NCBI GenBank assembly: GCA_003024985.2
Contig: PXIH01S0023558.1
Strand: one strand, 5' to 3'
Length of the DNA stretch: 10,617 bases
Source of the DNA: Euperipatoides rowelli
Lineage: Eukaryota > Onychophora > Udeonychophora > Euonychophora > Peripatopsidae
In this document: one piece after another, positions 1-7,340 of the stretch
Position numbering within the stretch: position 1 is the first letter of the stretch
Layout: every line of letters begins with the position of its first letter
Translations under genes and position numbers: made by a program
The notes under the pieces: model-generated
Database searches by the model: none
What the model saw: only the letters and a program-made list of their open reading frames with translations
Told to the model about the DNA's origin: nothing

Positions 1-317
1 AGTAGAGTTTTATTTACATTATAATAACTAGGGGAGAGATGTGTTTAGGTATTTTTTTTTTGTAATAAAATAAATATAGAAAAATAAAAGCCAAAGGTTG
101 AGAAAAGAAAGTAAATAATACATGCATGCAACTGGATAACTTTTGTTTCGTACTAAACTTTAAATTACCGTAATGTAAAATTTGCTTTAAATAATTAATT
201 GGAGTATTTTGTTTTAAAAATATATTTATGTTGCATGAATATTATTATGTTTTTAAATATTTTTAATTTTTATTTCTTGCAGTAAAATATTACAAAACTT
301 GATTGATATTGATTTGG
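1..317. other. AT-rich stretch without recognisable feature
   Basis: I see no open frame, repeat or RNA gene here. The sequence is A/T-rich with short T-runs and A-runs, as in invertebrate intergenic or intronic DNA. Confidence 0.6.
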
Positions 318-535
318 TTCAAGCCACACTAGCTTACCATTGAATGATGTTAGTCTTGCTTCAATCTGCACTATGTTACAGTTGGGTAATGATGGCCGCC
401 CTCTGCTTTATGTTGGTCTCACTCCAGCCTACATGAGGTTACCATTAGGTGGTGTTGCCTAGCTCCGGCCAGCATTAACTAATCATTGGATGTGATAGTC
501 TCAATCCAGACTGTACTAATTTACAGAGATGTAGA
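318..535. repeat. Degenerate minisatellite, about 42-bp unit, about 5 copies
   Basis: Five diverged units can be lined up, starting near 318, 360, 421, 462 and 501. Each opens with a word like TTCAAGCC, TTCAATCTGC, ACTCCAGCCT, CTCCGGCC or TCAATCCAG. A block like TAGCTTACCATTGAATGATG, GTTACAGTTGGGTAATGATG or GGTTACCATTAGGTGGTG follows. Spacing is 39-42 bp except for the second unit, which is about 18 bp longer because of an inserted stretch around 402-419. The region is clearly richer in G and C than its surroundings. It is an old tandem array with no coding signal, and I do not recognise the family. Confidence 0.65.
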
Positions 536-540
536 TTCTA

Positions 541-660
541 ATCAAATGAGTGGAATTGAGTCAAACTTAAGTCATTTCTAATACTTGACTTGGACTTGAC
601 TCAAGAGTTTAAGAGCAGTGACTTGACTAGACTTGGGATTTACTGATTCAAGCAGACTGA
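541..660. repeat. Scattered ACTTGA-type words, outlier of the main satellite
   Basis: The words TTGAGTCAAACTTAAG, ACTTGACTTGGACTTGACTC and GACTTGACTAGACTTGGG recur irregularly. They share the ACTTGA core of the large array that begins at 937 but keep no clear long period. This may be a decayed outer edge of that array, separated from it by about 275 bp of unrelated sequence, or an independent expansion of the same short word. Confidence 0.55.
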
Positions 661-936
661 TTTGATGGCTCTACCTCGGTTACCATTTTTACCCATAATA
701 TATAGCCATAACTGTTTTTATTTTTCAAAATGTGTGACATCAATCAGAACAATGCATGTCTCAATGACATCATTGATACTGATTTTATCAAGGTTTGATG
801 CTAAATGGCAAACACAAATGTGTTGTATTAGAATAATTCTTTTTACATATTGTATTAATTTATGATAACGTTTTGTTTGACACGTAGGATTATATTTCTA
901 GTCAATATCAGTTATGTCTGATTTTTTTGTCTTCTG
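661..936. other. AT-rich spacer without recognisable feature
   Basis: A 67-codon open frame starts at 662, but its product has no recognisable domain and its composition looks like chance in AT-rich DNA. I see no repeat or RNA gene. Confidence 0.5.
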
Positions 937-1673
937 ACTTGAGACTCAAATTGATAGCTGCTTAAAAGAATTTGAGACATGACTTAAGAGCTGCTTGAAA
1001 TAACTTGAGACTCCACTTGAGACTAGACGAGTGCTTGCAAGAACTTGTGACTACACTTGAGACTTGAAGGTAGGACTTGACATTAGACTTGAGAGCTGTT
1101 TGAAAGAACTTGAGACTCTACTTGAGACTTGAAGGTAAGGTCTTGAGACCAGACCTTTCTGTTGCAAGGACTTGTGACTACACTTGAGATTTTAAAGTAG
1201 GGACTTGAGACTTGACTTGAGAGGTGCTCACAAGGACTTGAGACACAACTTGAAACTTGAAGTAGGGACTTGAGGAGACTAGACTTGAGTGGCTTGAAAG
1301 GATTTGAGACAACTTGAGACTTGAAGGTAGGAACTTGAGACTAGACTTGAAAGCTGCTTGCAAGAATATGAGACTTTACTTGAGACTTGAAGGTAGGGAC
1401 TAAGACTAGACTTGAGAGCTGCTTGCAAGGACTTGATAATTCATTTGAGACTTGATATTTTGACTTAAAACTAGACTTGAGTGCTGCTTGCAAGGACTTG
1501 AGACTCCATTTTAGACTTTAAGGTAGAGACTTGAGAACAGTTTGCAAGGACTTTAGACTCCAAAAAAAGTAAGGACTTGAGAGCTGCTTGCAATGACTTG
1601 AGACTAGATTTGAGAACTACTTGCAAGGACTTAAAACTCCACTTGAGACTTGAAAGTAGGGATTTGAGACTAG
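937..1673. repeat. ACTTGAGA minisatellite, left block (about 65-bp units)
   Basis: A tandem array built from a short word, ACTTGAGA or ACTTGAGACT. The typical long unit has three parts: ACTTGAGAGCTGCTTGCAAG, then GACTTGAGACTCC, then ACTTGAGACTTGAAGGTAGG followed by GACTTGAGACTAG, about 66 bp in all. Using the GCTGCTTGCAAG segment as an anchor, about 13 copies are visible between roughly 957 and 1616. The middle ones are spaced about 58-67 bp. At both ends the spacing drops to about 35-42 bp because the GAAGGTAGGGACTT part is missing. Copies differ from one another by many substitutions and small indels. The array stops abruptly at 1673, where the Penelope-like insertion begins, and resumes in the same phase at 2721. 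Confidence 0.9.
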
Positions 1674-2053
1674 AAGAAAGAAAAACAAACAAAATACAGA
1701 ACGCTCTTTCCGTTAAAAATATATTTATTGATAAAACCATAAAATCAATAAAAAATGTCAGCATGATATCTTTCACAATACACAATAAATGTTCTTTGGG
1801 ACATTGCTATTATAAAAAATGAAAAACAATAATGAGAAAAAGGTAAACAAGATTTAAAAAAATATAGTCTAATCAAAAATTTCAAACAGATTGATTATAT
1901 ACCTTTCCAAATACATTTCTTAGGTAAATACACTGTTATAAATTTTAAGATACTAATTGTAACCCCATGAGTTTCTTATTTTAATACTGGTTTATGGTGC
2001 TGAATAAGAATTGCTCCTAGAATCTGTCTTTTTATATAGTGTGAAATATGCAT
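1674..2053. repeat. Left arm of the Penelope-like palindrome
   Basis: It is the reverse complement of 2302-2680 over almost its whole length. Landmark pairs are AAAGAAAAACAAAC at the outer end (right-arm counterpart GTTTGTTTTTCTTT), TATATACCTTTCCAAATACA in the middle, and AGAATCTGTCTTTTTATA with GTGAAATATGCAT at the inner end. Differences are scattered substitutions and small indels. One example is an extra AACCATAAAATC-type stretch near 1736-1748 that is shorter in the other arm. Confidence 0.9.
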
Positions 2054-2307
2054 GATTACTTTAAAATTAGCATCTGTAACATTGGGTGAAGTTTCTTGCA
2101 AATGTTTGACTTCCTGTCATGACGTAAGTGTTCACATGTTGGTGTCAATAATTTATGACCAGAGGTCCCTATGTATATCATATTTGCGCATGAACAGTTG
2201 AAGGAGTATATGATAGATGAGGGGTCATTTTTGTATGAACTGTAATTTAATTTTTTAAAATAATGTTTAAGGGTGGGGTAGGGGTGCTGGTGAACGAATT
2301 TATGCAT
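1976..2307 (-). pseudogene. Penelope-like GIY-YIG endonuclease remnant
   Basis: The minus frame 2307-2056 gives 83 residues resembling the GIY-YIG nuclease at the end of Penelope-like reverse transcriptases, which nick target DNA. Visible marks are IIYSFNCSC (residues 32-40) as the GIY part, with two cysteines between the motifs as in endonuclease-bearing PLEs. YIG follows at 45-47, then EHLRHDRKSNIC. The usual catalytic arginine, four residues before the EH pair, is proline here (KLLTPTCEH). After about residue 72 a frameshift near 2080-2100 moves the homology to another frame, reading SPNVTDANFKVI. That frame runs into the left arm as RQILGAILIQHHKPVLK and hits an early stop at 1976-1978. 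The apparent start ATG lies in the arm junction and is not the native start. The copy is broken by a frameshift, a lost catalytic residue, an early stop and truncation. Assignment to the PLE family is by motif recognition, not a search. Confidence 0.75.
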
Positions 2308-2680
2308 ATTTCACACAACATAAAAAGACAGATTCTAGAAGCATTTCTTATGCAGCGCCATGAACCAGTATTAAATTATAAACTCATGGGGCAACTATTA
2401 GTATCTTTAAATTTATAACAGTGTATTTACCAAAGAAATGTATTTGGAAAGGTATATAATCAATATGTCTGGAAATTTTGATTAAACTATATTAAGGTTT
2501 TTAAATCTGGTTTCCATTTTCTCATTATTATTTTTCATTTTTTATAATAGCAATGTCCCGAAGAACAATTATTGTATATTGTGAAAGATATCATGCTAGC
2601 TTTACATTTTTTATTGGTTTTATCAATAAACATCTTTTTAACGGGAAGAGCGTGCTGTATTCTGTTTGTTTTTCTTTCCT
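2302..2680. repeat. Right arm of the Penelope-like palindrome
   Basis: This is the inverted copy of 1674-2053. Its inner end begins with ATGCATATTTCACAC, and its outer end finishes with GTTTGTTTTTCTTTCCT. The self-complementary hexamer ATGCAT sits at the inner edge of both arms (2048-2053 and 2302-2307), so it could be microhomology used when the inverted copy was joined. It keeps a longer open reading frame for the element's C-terminus than the left arm does. Confidence 0.9.
2305..2418 (+). pseudogene. Inverted copy of the Penelope-like C-terminus
   Basis: The plus frame from 2305 reads 37 residues, with HISHNIKRQILEAFLMQ and RHEPVLNYKLMGQLLVSLNL as its two parts, then stops at TAA 2416-2418. 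It is the same protein end that the left arm encodes on the minus strand, but without the left arm's premature stop. The pattern of an L/I-K-EA-like helix, then a P-x-LN turn, then a short hydrophobic end is typical of the segment after the GIY-YIG nuclease in Penelope-like proteins. It has no upstream domain of its own because the centre of the palindrome belongs to the minus-strand copy. The remainder of the arm (2419-2680) is then 3' untranslated sequence of the element. Confidence 0.65.
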
Positions 2681-2720
2681 GTCATTTCACCTGAAAAACG
2701 GCACTTGATTGCGAGATTAC

Positions 2721-2850
2721 TTAACTTGAGAGCTGCTAGCAAGAACTTGAAAATCCATTTGAGACTTTAAGGTAGGGACTTGAGACTCTACTTGAGAGCT
2801 GCTTGCAAGGACTTGAGACTCTATTTGAGACTTGCTATGAAGAACTTGAA
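2721..2850. repeat. ACTTGAGA minisatellite, right block (2 copies)
   Basis: The array broken at 1673 continues here with AACTTGAGAGCTGCTAGCAA, AGACTTTAAGGTAGGGACTT, then ACTTGAGAGCTGCTTGCAAG and GACTTGAGACTCTATTTGAG. Two units can be counted before the pattern fades near 2850. The left block ends in GAGACTAG and this block resumes at the unit's next word, so the Penelope-like element went into a pre-existing array with little or no loss. Confidence 0.85.
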
Positions 2851-5559
2851 TACAACTCTGCTAATTTAGCAACAATGGATGCTATTGGCCTTGTCCCAAT
2901 TCACTAAATATCCCTTATTCAAAGCTTACTGATTTTATTAAATAATTCTTGATAAGGCTTTTTTATTTTTAAGTCACAGAGGAGGGTGGGATGAGTGGTC
3001 CTATTATGACCAAATCTATAACTGTTAAAAGTAAGATGTACTTATGCATTGTGTGTAAGCAAACTACTTTCCCTTAGTAATTAAAATATATGCCTCATTC
3101 AACCAATTTACTTCCCTCATATAGATATTATTTAGTATTTGACATTTAAAAATAAGTTATATATTTACCAAAATACGATCAAAAAGCCAAATACAATTAG
3201 TAAACAAAAACAACACTAATAAAAATCACCCATACTAACATTCTTCAACAGTTCAGACAAATAAGAAACTCCAGCTTAGGCAAAAGGGATTAACCAGTCC
3301 TTTCTGGAAGCCCAACAATATATTTTATAAGTAAGAGGGAGATGGCATTCCTCTCAGTGGCATCCAGGGATAGACTCTTGTTTAGGGGCAAAGGAAAGGA
3401 CAAAGCACACATCATCAATTTTAAAAGAATGTTAACTAAGTGTAATCAGAATACAAAATTTTCATTGACGCAAGAGCTATGGAAATAGTTTCATAATCAT
3501 GTAATAACAGAACTCACAATACATAGTAAATATTCAATAAGACCAAACACAGGTGTTACATATAGGTCCTCTGCTTGCTGTACAATAAAGTAGAGCAAGT
3601 ATTTTGTGATGGGGAAGGTTAGGGATGATGATTTGCTTCCACAAAATTCTTTAACGGTTTAAAATTAGTTTTGCTCTGAAATACTGTTAGATATTTGTAA
3701 GTACCAGATGATAAGTTTACAGAAAATAGATTGCGATATTGGGAGACTAAAGCCTCCTAGTTTTCAGTGATATTTTAGAATGATTAACAACTTAAGTACC
3801 GTAGTGCCTTTGTATTTGAATTTTTGAGAGATTTGCCAGTCTTAGTGATTATTTTATTCTGATAACTTCTGCTAGAACATAAATAATAATATATTTTTCA
3901 GCTACACTGATGTGAAATGTGGAAAGTTCAATTATTATGACTAATATTTACTTCTTACATGATAATTAGTATAATATAAGTCAACTCTAGAGTCATACCA
4001 AGAGTCCCCAAATCAAACAAGAACATTTAGAAATAAAGTGATATTTTTGTTCAGATGGCTTCATTTATTTTAATAATTTTTTTTTTCACATATTGATAAG
4101 TGATGTGTAAGCAATTCTAAAATATATTTTAAAAGTTTACCGGCAATTTGTTACAACTTATTAATATTTTAGTATTTTTTTTTACAAAATTTAAAATGGA
4201 CTAAATTATGAATTGGCTGGGAGCCAAGAACAAGTGTACAAAACTGAGACTATGACTGAGTATAAACAGAGTGGGATAGAGTTCAAGATTATTAAAATCC
4301 GCTAACAGAGTAATAAAAAAATGGACACGAAAGGAGAGAAAAAAATGCACAGTTAAAAAAAAAACTTTAAAAGCTAATTTTAGTTAAACCAACAGTTGAA
4401 TGTGCTTTTAAAGGTCTATTGTCAGACAGAAAAAAATCAACTATGTCCGTAGAAGGAGTTTAACCTGCAAAGTCTGGGTTTTATATTTTAAAGTCAGCCT
4501 GCTTGTCCTCTGGGCACCATGACATTGGAGTCACTATTGCTATCTCATTGAATGGAAATATGTTATTGTTCAGCATTTAAAACATAGTCACACCATCATA
4601 AAAGATCTGGTATAGCCAAAATAGAAAATTATGCGGAGAAGTATTGCCTAGACAAAGGTTATATATTTGGTATATGTAAATATCAATGTGATTAATCCTC
4701 TAAGTCCCATAATCACAAAGCATTGTCCAATTTTTTTTAAAATCCGACTTCTCTGGATTCAAACATTGCTCTGACGAACTCGATGCGCTCAAAGTTTTTT
4801 TTAAAAAACGTTCCCTATAACTCCTAAAACTTTATTGTGAACTTTTCTAATCTAAATAATTGACCTATCAGATGTTTGGTGGTGAATATCTACTTCAATG
4901 AACAATCGAATAAATACACAACCAACAATAAGTGTTATCTTAAACAGCATGAGGCCAATCACTAGTCACTATTACTCATAATAAAAGTAATCTTACATAT
5001 AAATTTTCTATTTAATATTACAAAATATAAAATAAATATTTATTTATTTTAAATGACATGAAATGTTAACAAAAACATTTTGTGATTCATGCACGATCGA
5101 GCTGTCTTATATAATCAAAAGCTAAAAAAAATGTCAAACTCTCCTTAGGCCAATCATAACAGACTAATAGTACAATGTTGTATTGTTATGATAAAAATAC
5201 AATACTGAACAGATGAGATATTATGTTATACATTCTACATAGGCTATCTTATATTTTATTAAAATAGGATGACAATCAAGTAAATACTATGGAACAACAG
5301 TAGTTCAGGAATGAGAATGTGTTTAGAGTGAAAATATAAGCTATAGTTAGTAGCAACATGCCGATTTCTAATTTATATGAATTGTTATGAAAATTAAATA
5401 GAGGCAGATATAATTACTAAGATATTAAGTGTGCTTTCTGAATATAAAGTAAAGCAACCTGGCAAGGTATTTTTGATTAATAAAATTAAGTCTAGTAAGC
5501 AGAAAATTCAATAATAGGTCACTAAAATGAAATAGAGTGCCTGAATTACACAATGTTTA
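2851..5559. other. Long AT-rich stretch, no gene recognised
   Basis: I read both strands and found no open frame with a recognisable product, no RNA gene and no clear transposon termini. The base composition is strongly A/T, with T-runs near 4079-4086, 4730-4737 and 4796-4802. Slightly GC-richer patches at about 3290-3400 and 4480-4540 show no coding pattern. The word AGGCCAATCA occurs twice, near 4952 and 5149, which is too little to define a repeat. This could be intron or intergenic DNA with old, unrecognisable repeats. Confidence 0.6.
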
Positions 5560-5562
5560 TAC

Positions 5563-5655
5563 CAGCCCATGAGGAGTGGAGGCCCACTGGGTAGGAGTGC
5601 AGTGGGTCCAGGGCTTCCAGGGCTAAGCCATGGTACTTTTCGTATAAGGTAGGGC
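5563..5655. other. Isolated GC-rich patch with two potential hairpins
   Basis: Within AT-rich DNA this short block is clearly GC-rich. CCCACTG (about 5583) pairs with CAGTGGG (about 5601) over a short loop. CCAGGGCTA (about 5617) pairs with TAACCCTGG (about 5657) with one mismatch. The word AGGGCTAA occurs twice. T-rich and A-rich runs follow, including 13 consecutive A at 5722-5734. This could be a fragment of a SINE or of a DNA-transposon end, but no A/B box or partner terminus is visible. I do not recognise the family. Confidence 0.4.
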
Positions 5656-5839
5656 TAACCCTGGTTCTTTTTCCTTTTTTAAAAATTGAAAAAAGTATGT
5701 ATTATTTTTTTTTAAAAAGCTAAAAAAAAAAAAAGAATTCTAATAAATTGTTCACTCATATTAAATATAACAACTCTGAATTTGAAATACTCTTACAAAT
5801 TCATAAACCAATGAACAGCTTGGATTTTTGTTTTACCTG

Positions 5840-5840
5840 N
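5840..5840. other. Undetermined base (N)
   Basis: The only ambiguous base in the window. It lies in AT-rich non-coding sequence and affects no call. Confidence 0.95.
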
Positions 5841-6042
5841 TAAAATGTTTTAATGTAAACTTAGCTGAAGCTAGTATTTGTTGGACTCCCAAGGCACAGT
5901 ATATAACAGTTTTGATTGATCATTGAAAATCAATCACTTAATTTAAATGATAATTCTCTTGGGTTATTGTGAAATCATGGTGTAAAAGGACCTATATTAG
6001 TTATCTTTATAAAAATAACAAACAAAAAATTGCTTTAATGAA

Positions 6043-6168
6043 GCCCTGCAGGGCTAGTCGAGTCAGTAAAGCACTCTGAATCGGCGCTCCAGGACCAAGC
6101 TGGTCGCTGGTTCGAATCCGGGAAAATCAACCTCAGATTAGACTTTGTACAATAAGCTTTTTTTTTCA
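6043..6168 (+). mobile_element. tRNA-derived SINE head
   Basis: The sequence carries an RNA polymerase III internal promoter. The A box TAGTCGAGTCAG is at 6055-6066, matching the consensus TRGYNNAGYNGG at 11 of 12 positions. The B box GGTTCGAATCC is at 6109-6119 and is an exact match. The order and spacing are those of a tRNA. The T-loop TTCGAAT is flanked by a short stem (CTGG and CCGG), but I could not fold a full cloverleaf with acceptor and anticodon arms. A SINE head is therefore likelier than a functional tRNA gene. It opens with a perfect 12-bp palindrome GCCCTGCAGGGC (6043-6054). A run of nine T near 6159-6167 could stop polymerase III. The 3' limit and the partner LINE are not visible. 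Confidence 0.7.
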
Positions 6169-6217
6169 GTTTGTAAATAGTTTACATAATAAGAAAACCC
6201 TTTTGTTTTTTTAAAAT

Positions 6218-6238
6218 ACACACACACACAAAAAAAAA
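6218..6238. repeat. (AC)6 microsatellite plus A-run
   Basis: ACACACACACACA at 6218-6230 is followed directly by an A-run. It may be the old tail of the SINE upstream, though about 50 bp of other sequence lies between. Confidence 0.6.
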
Positions 6239-6304
6239 TATTTTATTGAATTTAAAATTAAGGTTTTAATATCATAAAAAGGGAGAAAACACTTTAAAAT
6301 TCAT

Positions 6305-6458
6305 TAAAATGCAGTTGCTTCAAGTGGTTGCACATATGAACCGATTAGTGGTCTTACAGAAGAACCCCAAACCCCCAGCGGAAAATTTACTTCCTTATAC
6401 AAATACAAATGTGCCGGACAACAGACTACAGTCCAGCGATGTTGTTCCTGGTTCCAGT
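6305..6458. repeat. First repeat copy, part left of the LINE
   Basis: The stretch from about 6305 to 6397 matches about 7343-7430. CCGATTAGTGGTCTTACAGA is exact in both copies, starting at 6341 and 7375. The related words CCCCAGCGGAAAATTTAC and CACCAGTGGAAAATTTAC follow in both. The remainder, to about 6458, has no clear partner in the second copy. The simplest reading is that this was the beginning of the first of two tandem units, later cut from its remainder (7065-7340) by the LINE insertion. A 63-codon open frame starting at 6309 looks accidental, because it ends in a T-run that belongs to the LINE tail. Confidence 0.55.
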
Positions 6459-6459
6459 A

Positions 6460-7064
6460 TAATATTTTTATTTTTATTTTTTTTACTATATTTTTTTTAA
6501 TTTTTTTTTTTTATTATAGGCTACTGAATCTTGGGGATTTTAATTAAACAAAAAAAAAAACTATTAACACTTATACATTTATTACAATACCGGTACCAAA
6601 CAACCTTAATAAATTCCCCTACCCAGGCTTAAAATATCAACAGACCAACACTGTAACTATCTTCGTCGACCTATTCAAAAATAAAAACAAACCAATTATA
6701 ACAATGGAAGCACTAGCCTATATTCTTATAGTTAAACTAAACAATACCTAAACCATTCATAAAATCATCCAACCTATGTTTAAAAGATTCAACTGACTTA
6801 GATTCTACAACCCTTTCTGGTAAACCATTCCAAAATGATACAACTCTGTTAGAAAAAAAAACTTTTGGCACAACAATAGTCTAGATCTATTAACTCTTAA
6901 CTTGAATTTATGTCCCCTAGTTCTATTATCTTCATTAAATTTAAAAAATTTATCATAAAAGGTATCTATCAGTCCATTAATTATTTTAAAAACTTGAATC
7001 ATATCTCCCCTAAGCCCTAAGTCTAATAGCCTATGCCTTTCTAAAGAATATAACATCTTGCCAT
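6460..7064 (-). mobile_element. 5'-truncated LINE fragment (CR1/L2/Jockey-like)
   Basis: On the minus strand this is the last part of a non-LTR retrotransposon: the C-terminal portion of its reverse-transcriptase ORF, a stop codon at 6737-6739, a 3' untranslated region of roughly 200 bp, and an A-rich tail seen as T-runs on the plus strand at about 6463-6513. The catalytic RT core and endonuclease are missing, as expected for the usual 5' truncation during target-primed insertion. The right edge, near 7064, abuts repeat sequence that is found intact at 7435. Flanking words CCAGTATAATATTTT (left) and CCATAGTATTTT (right) might be a decayed target duplication, but low complexity makes this uncertain. 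Confidence 0.7.
6737..7064 (-). pseudogene. LINE reverse-transcriptase C-terminal fragment
   Basis: The minus frame from 7056 reads LRGDMIQVFKIINGL, then DKFFKFNEDNRTRGHKFKL and a basic stretch. These are the conserved segments that follow the RT domain in CR1/L2/Jockey-type LINEs: RGD-I-V-K-NG, FF, and RTRGH-KL. The frame then shifts at a run of nine A on the plus strand (6853-6861). Homology continues in another frame as FFSNRVVSFWNGLPERVVE and SVESFKHRLDDFMNGLGIV, ending at the stop 6737-6739. In the family this is the S-RVV-WN-LP-VV-SV-FK-LD tail. A homopolymer length change (two extra bases or one missing) explains the break, so the reading is a single-lesion pseudogene end. An open frame continuing to 6805 after the shift is only a shadow of it. 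Confidence 0.8.
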
Positions 7065-7340
7065 AGTATTTTGGGTGCCCAGGTACTTTTTGTAATAGGA
7101 TGAACCAATGCTACCGGGAAAATGCTCAGCTGCCCTGTGGCACAATCCAACCCTATTGTTGACAAGTACAAGATCCAAGCTAACAAGCTAAACAATGGTG
7201 AATAAAATCAAACTTCCTAATTTTAATAAGTCATTAAAAGGTTACTTACATTCTTTGTTAATGTTTTGATTTGTTGTAATTATTTCACGTTAAAACTAAT
7301 TGAATTTAAAGTTGGGATCAAAATGAAAACTTAGCTGTTA
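7065..7340. repeat. First repeat copy, part right of the LINE
   Basis: It begins AGTATTTTGGGTGCCC and runs to AAAACTTAGCTGTTA. It aligns with 7435-7726 at an offset of 370 bp at the start, growing to about 386 at the end because of small indels. Shared words are GGCACAATCCAACCCTATTG, CTAAACAATGGTGAATAAAA, TACATTCTTTGTTAATGTTT and TTGAATTTAAAGTTGGGATC. It has no open frame and no family I recognise. Confidence 0.85.

Larger units (their letters stand above)
1674..2712 (-). mobile_element. Truncated Penelope-like element with inverted terminal copy
   Basis: This is a 1-kb insertion inside the ACTTGAGA satellite. Its skeleton is an imperfect palindrome. The left arm is 1674-2053 and the right arm 2302-2680, roughly 85% identical as reverse complements by eye, around a 248-bp centre. 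The minus strand of the centre and left arm encodes a GIY-YIG endonuclease of the kind at the C-terminus of Penelope-like retroelements, followed by the protein's last segment and a 3' untranslated part. The right arm is an inverted second copy of that 3' end only. Penelope-like elements are known for 5' truncation and for terminal repeats (pLTRs) in direct or inverted order, which fits. About 32 bp at 2681-2712 have no partner in the left arm. A weak 8-bp target duplication is possible: GAGACTAG at 1666-1673 and GAGATTAC at 2713-2720, 6 of 8 matching. The reverse-transcriptase domain is absent, so the copy cannot move by itself. Confidence 0.75.

Noticed and set aside
1178-1822. Open frames of 61-104 codons on both strands in the ACTTGAGA array
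   Set aside because: The common long unit is about 66 bp, a multiple of three, so any frame without a stop in one unit stays open over several. The Ser/Leu/Lys/Val-rich products mirror the repeat and contain no domain.
2302-2680. Hammerhead ribozyme in the Penelope-like arms
   Set aside because: Many Penelope-like terminal repeats carry one, so I looked for the CTGATGA and GAAA core on both strands of the arms and did not find it.
4690-4830. TTAA followed by TCCTCTAAGTCCC as a possible piggyBac-like terminus
   Set aside because: No inverted partner ending in GGGACTTAGAGGATTAA was found elsewhere in the window, and one end alone is not enough.
5030-5045. Perfect 16-bp palindrome AAATAAATATTTATTT
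   Set aside because: In DNA this rich in A and T such a short self-complementary string is expected by chance, and nothing around it suggests a function.
6309-6500. 63-codon plus-strand frame
   Set aside because: Half lies in a repeat copy and the hydrophobic end is the LINE's T-rich tail. It has no homology that I recognise.
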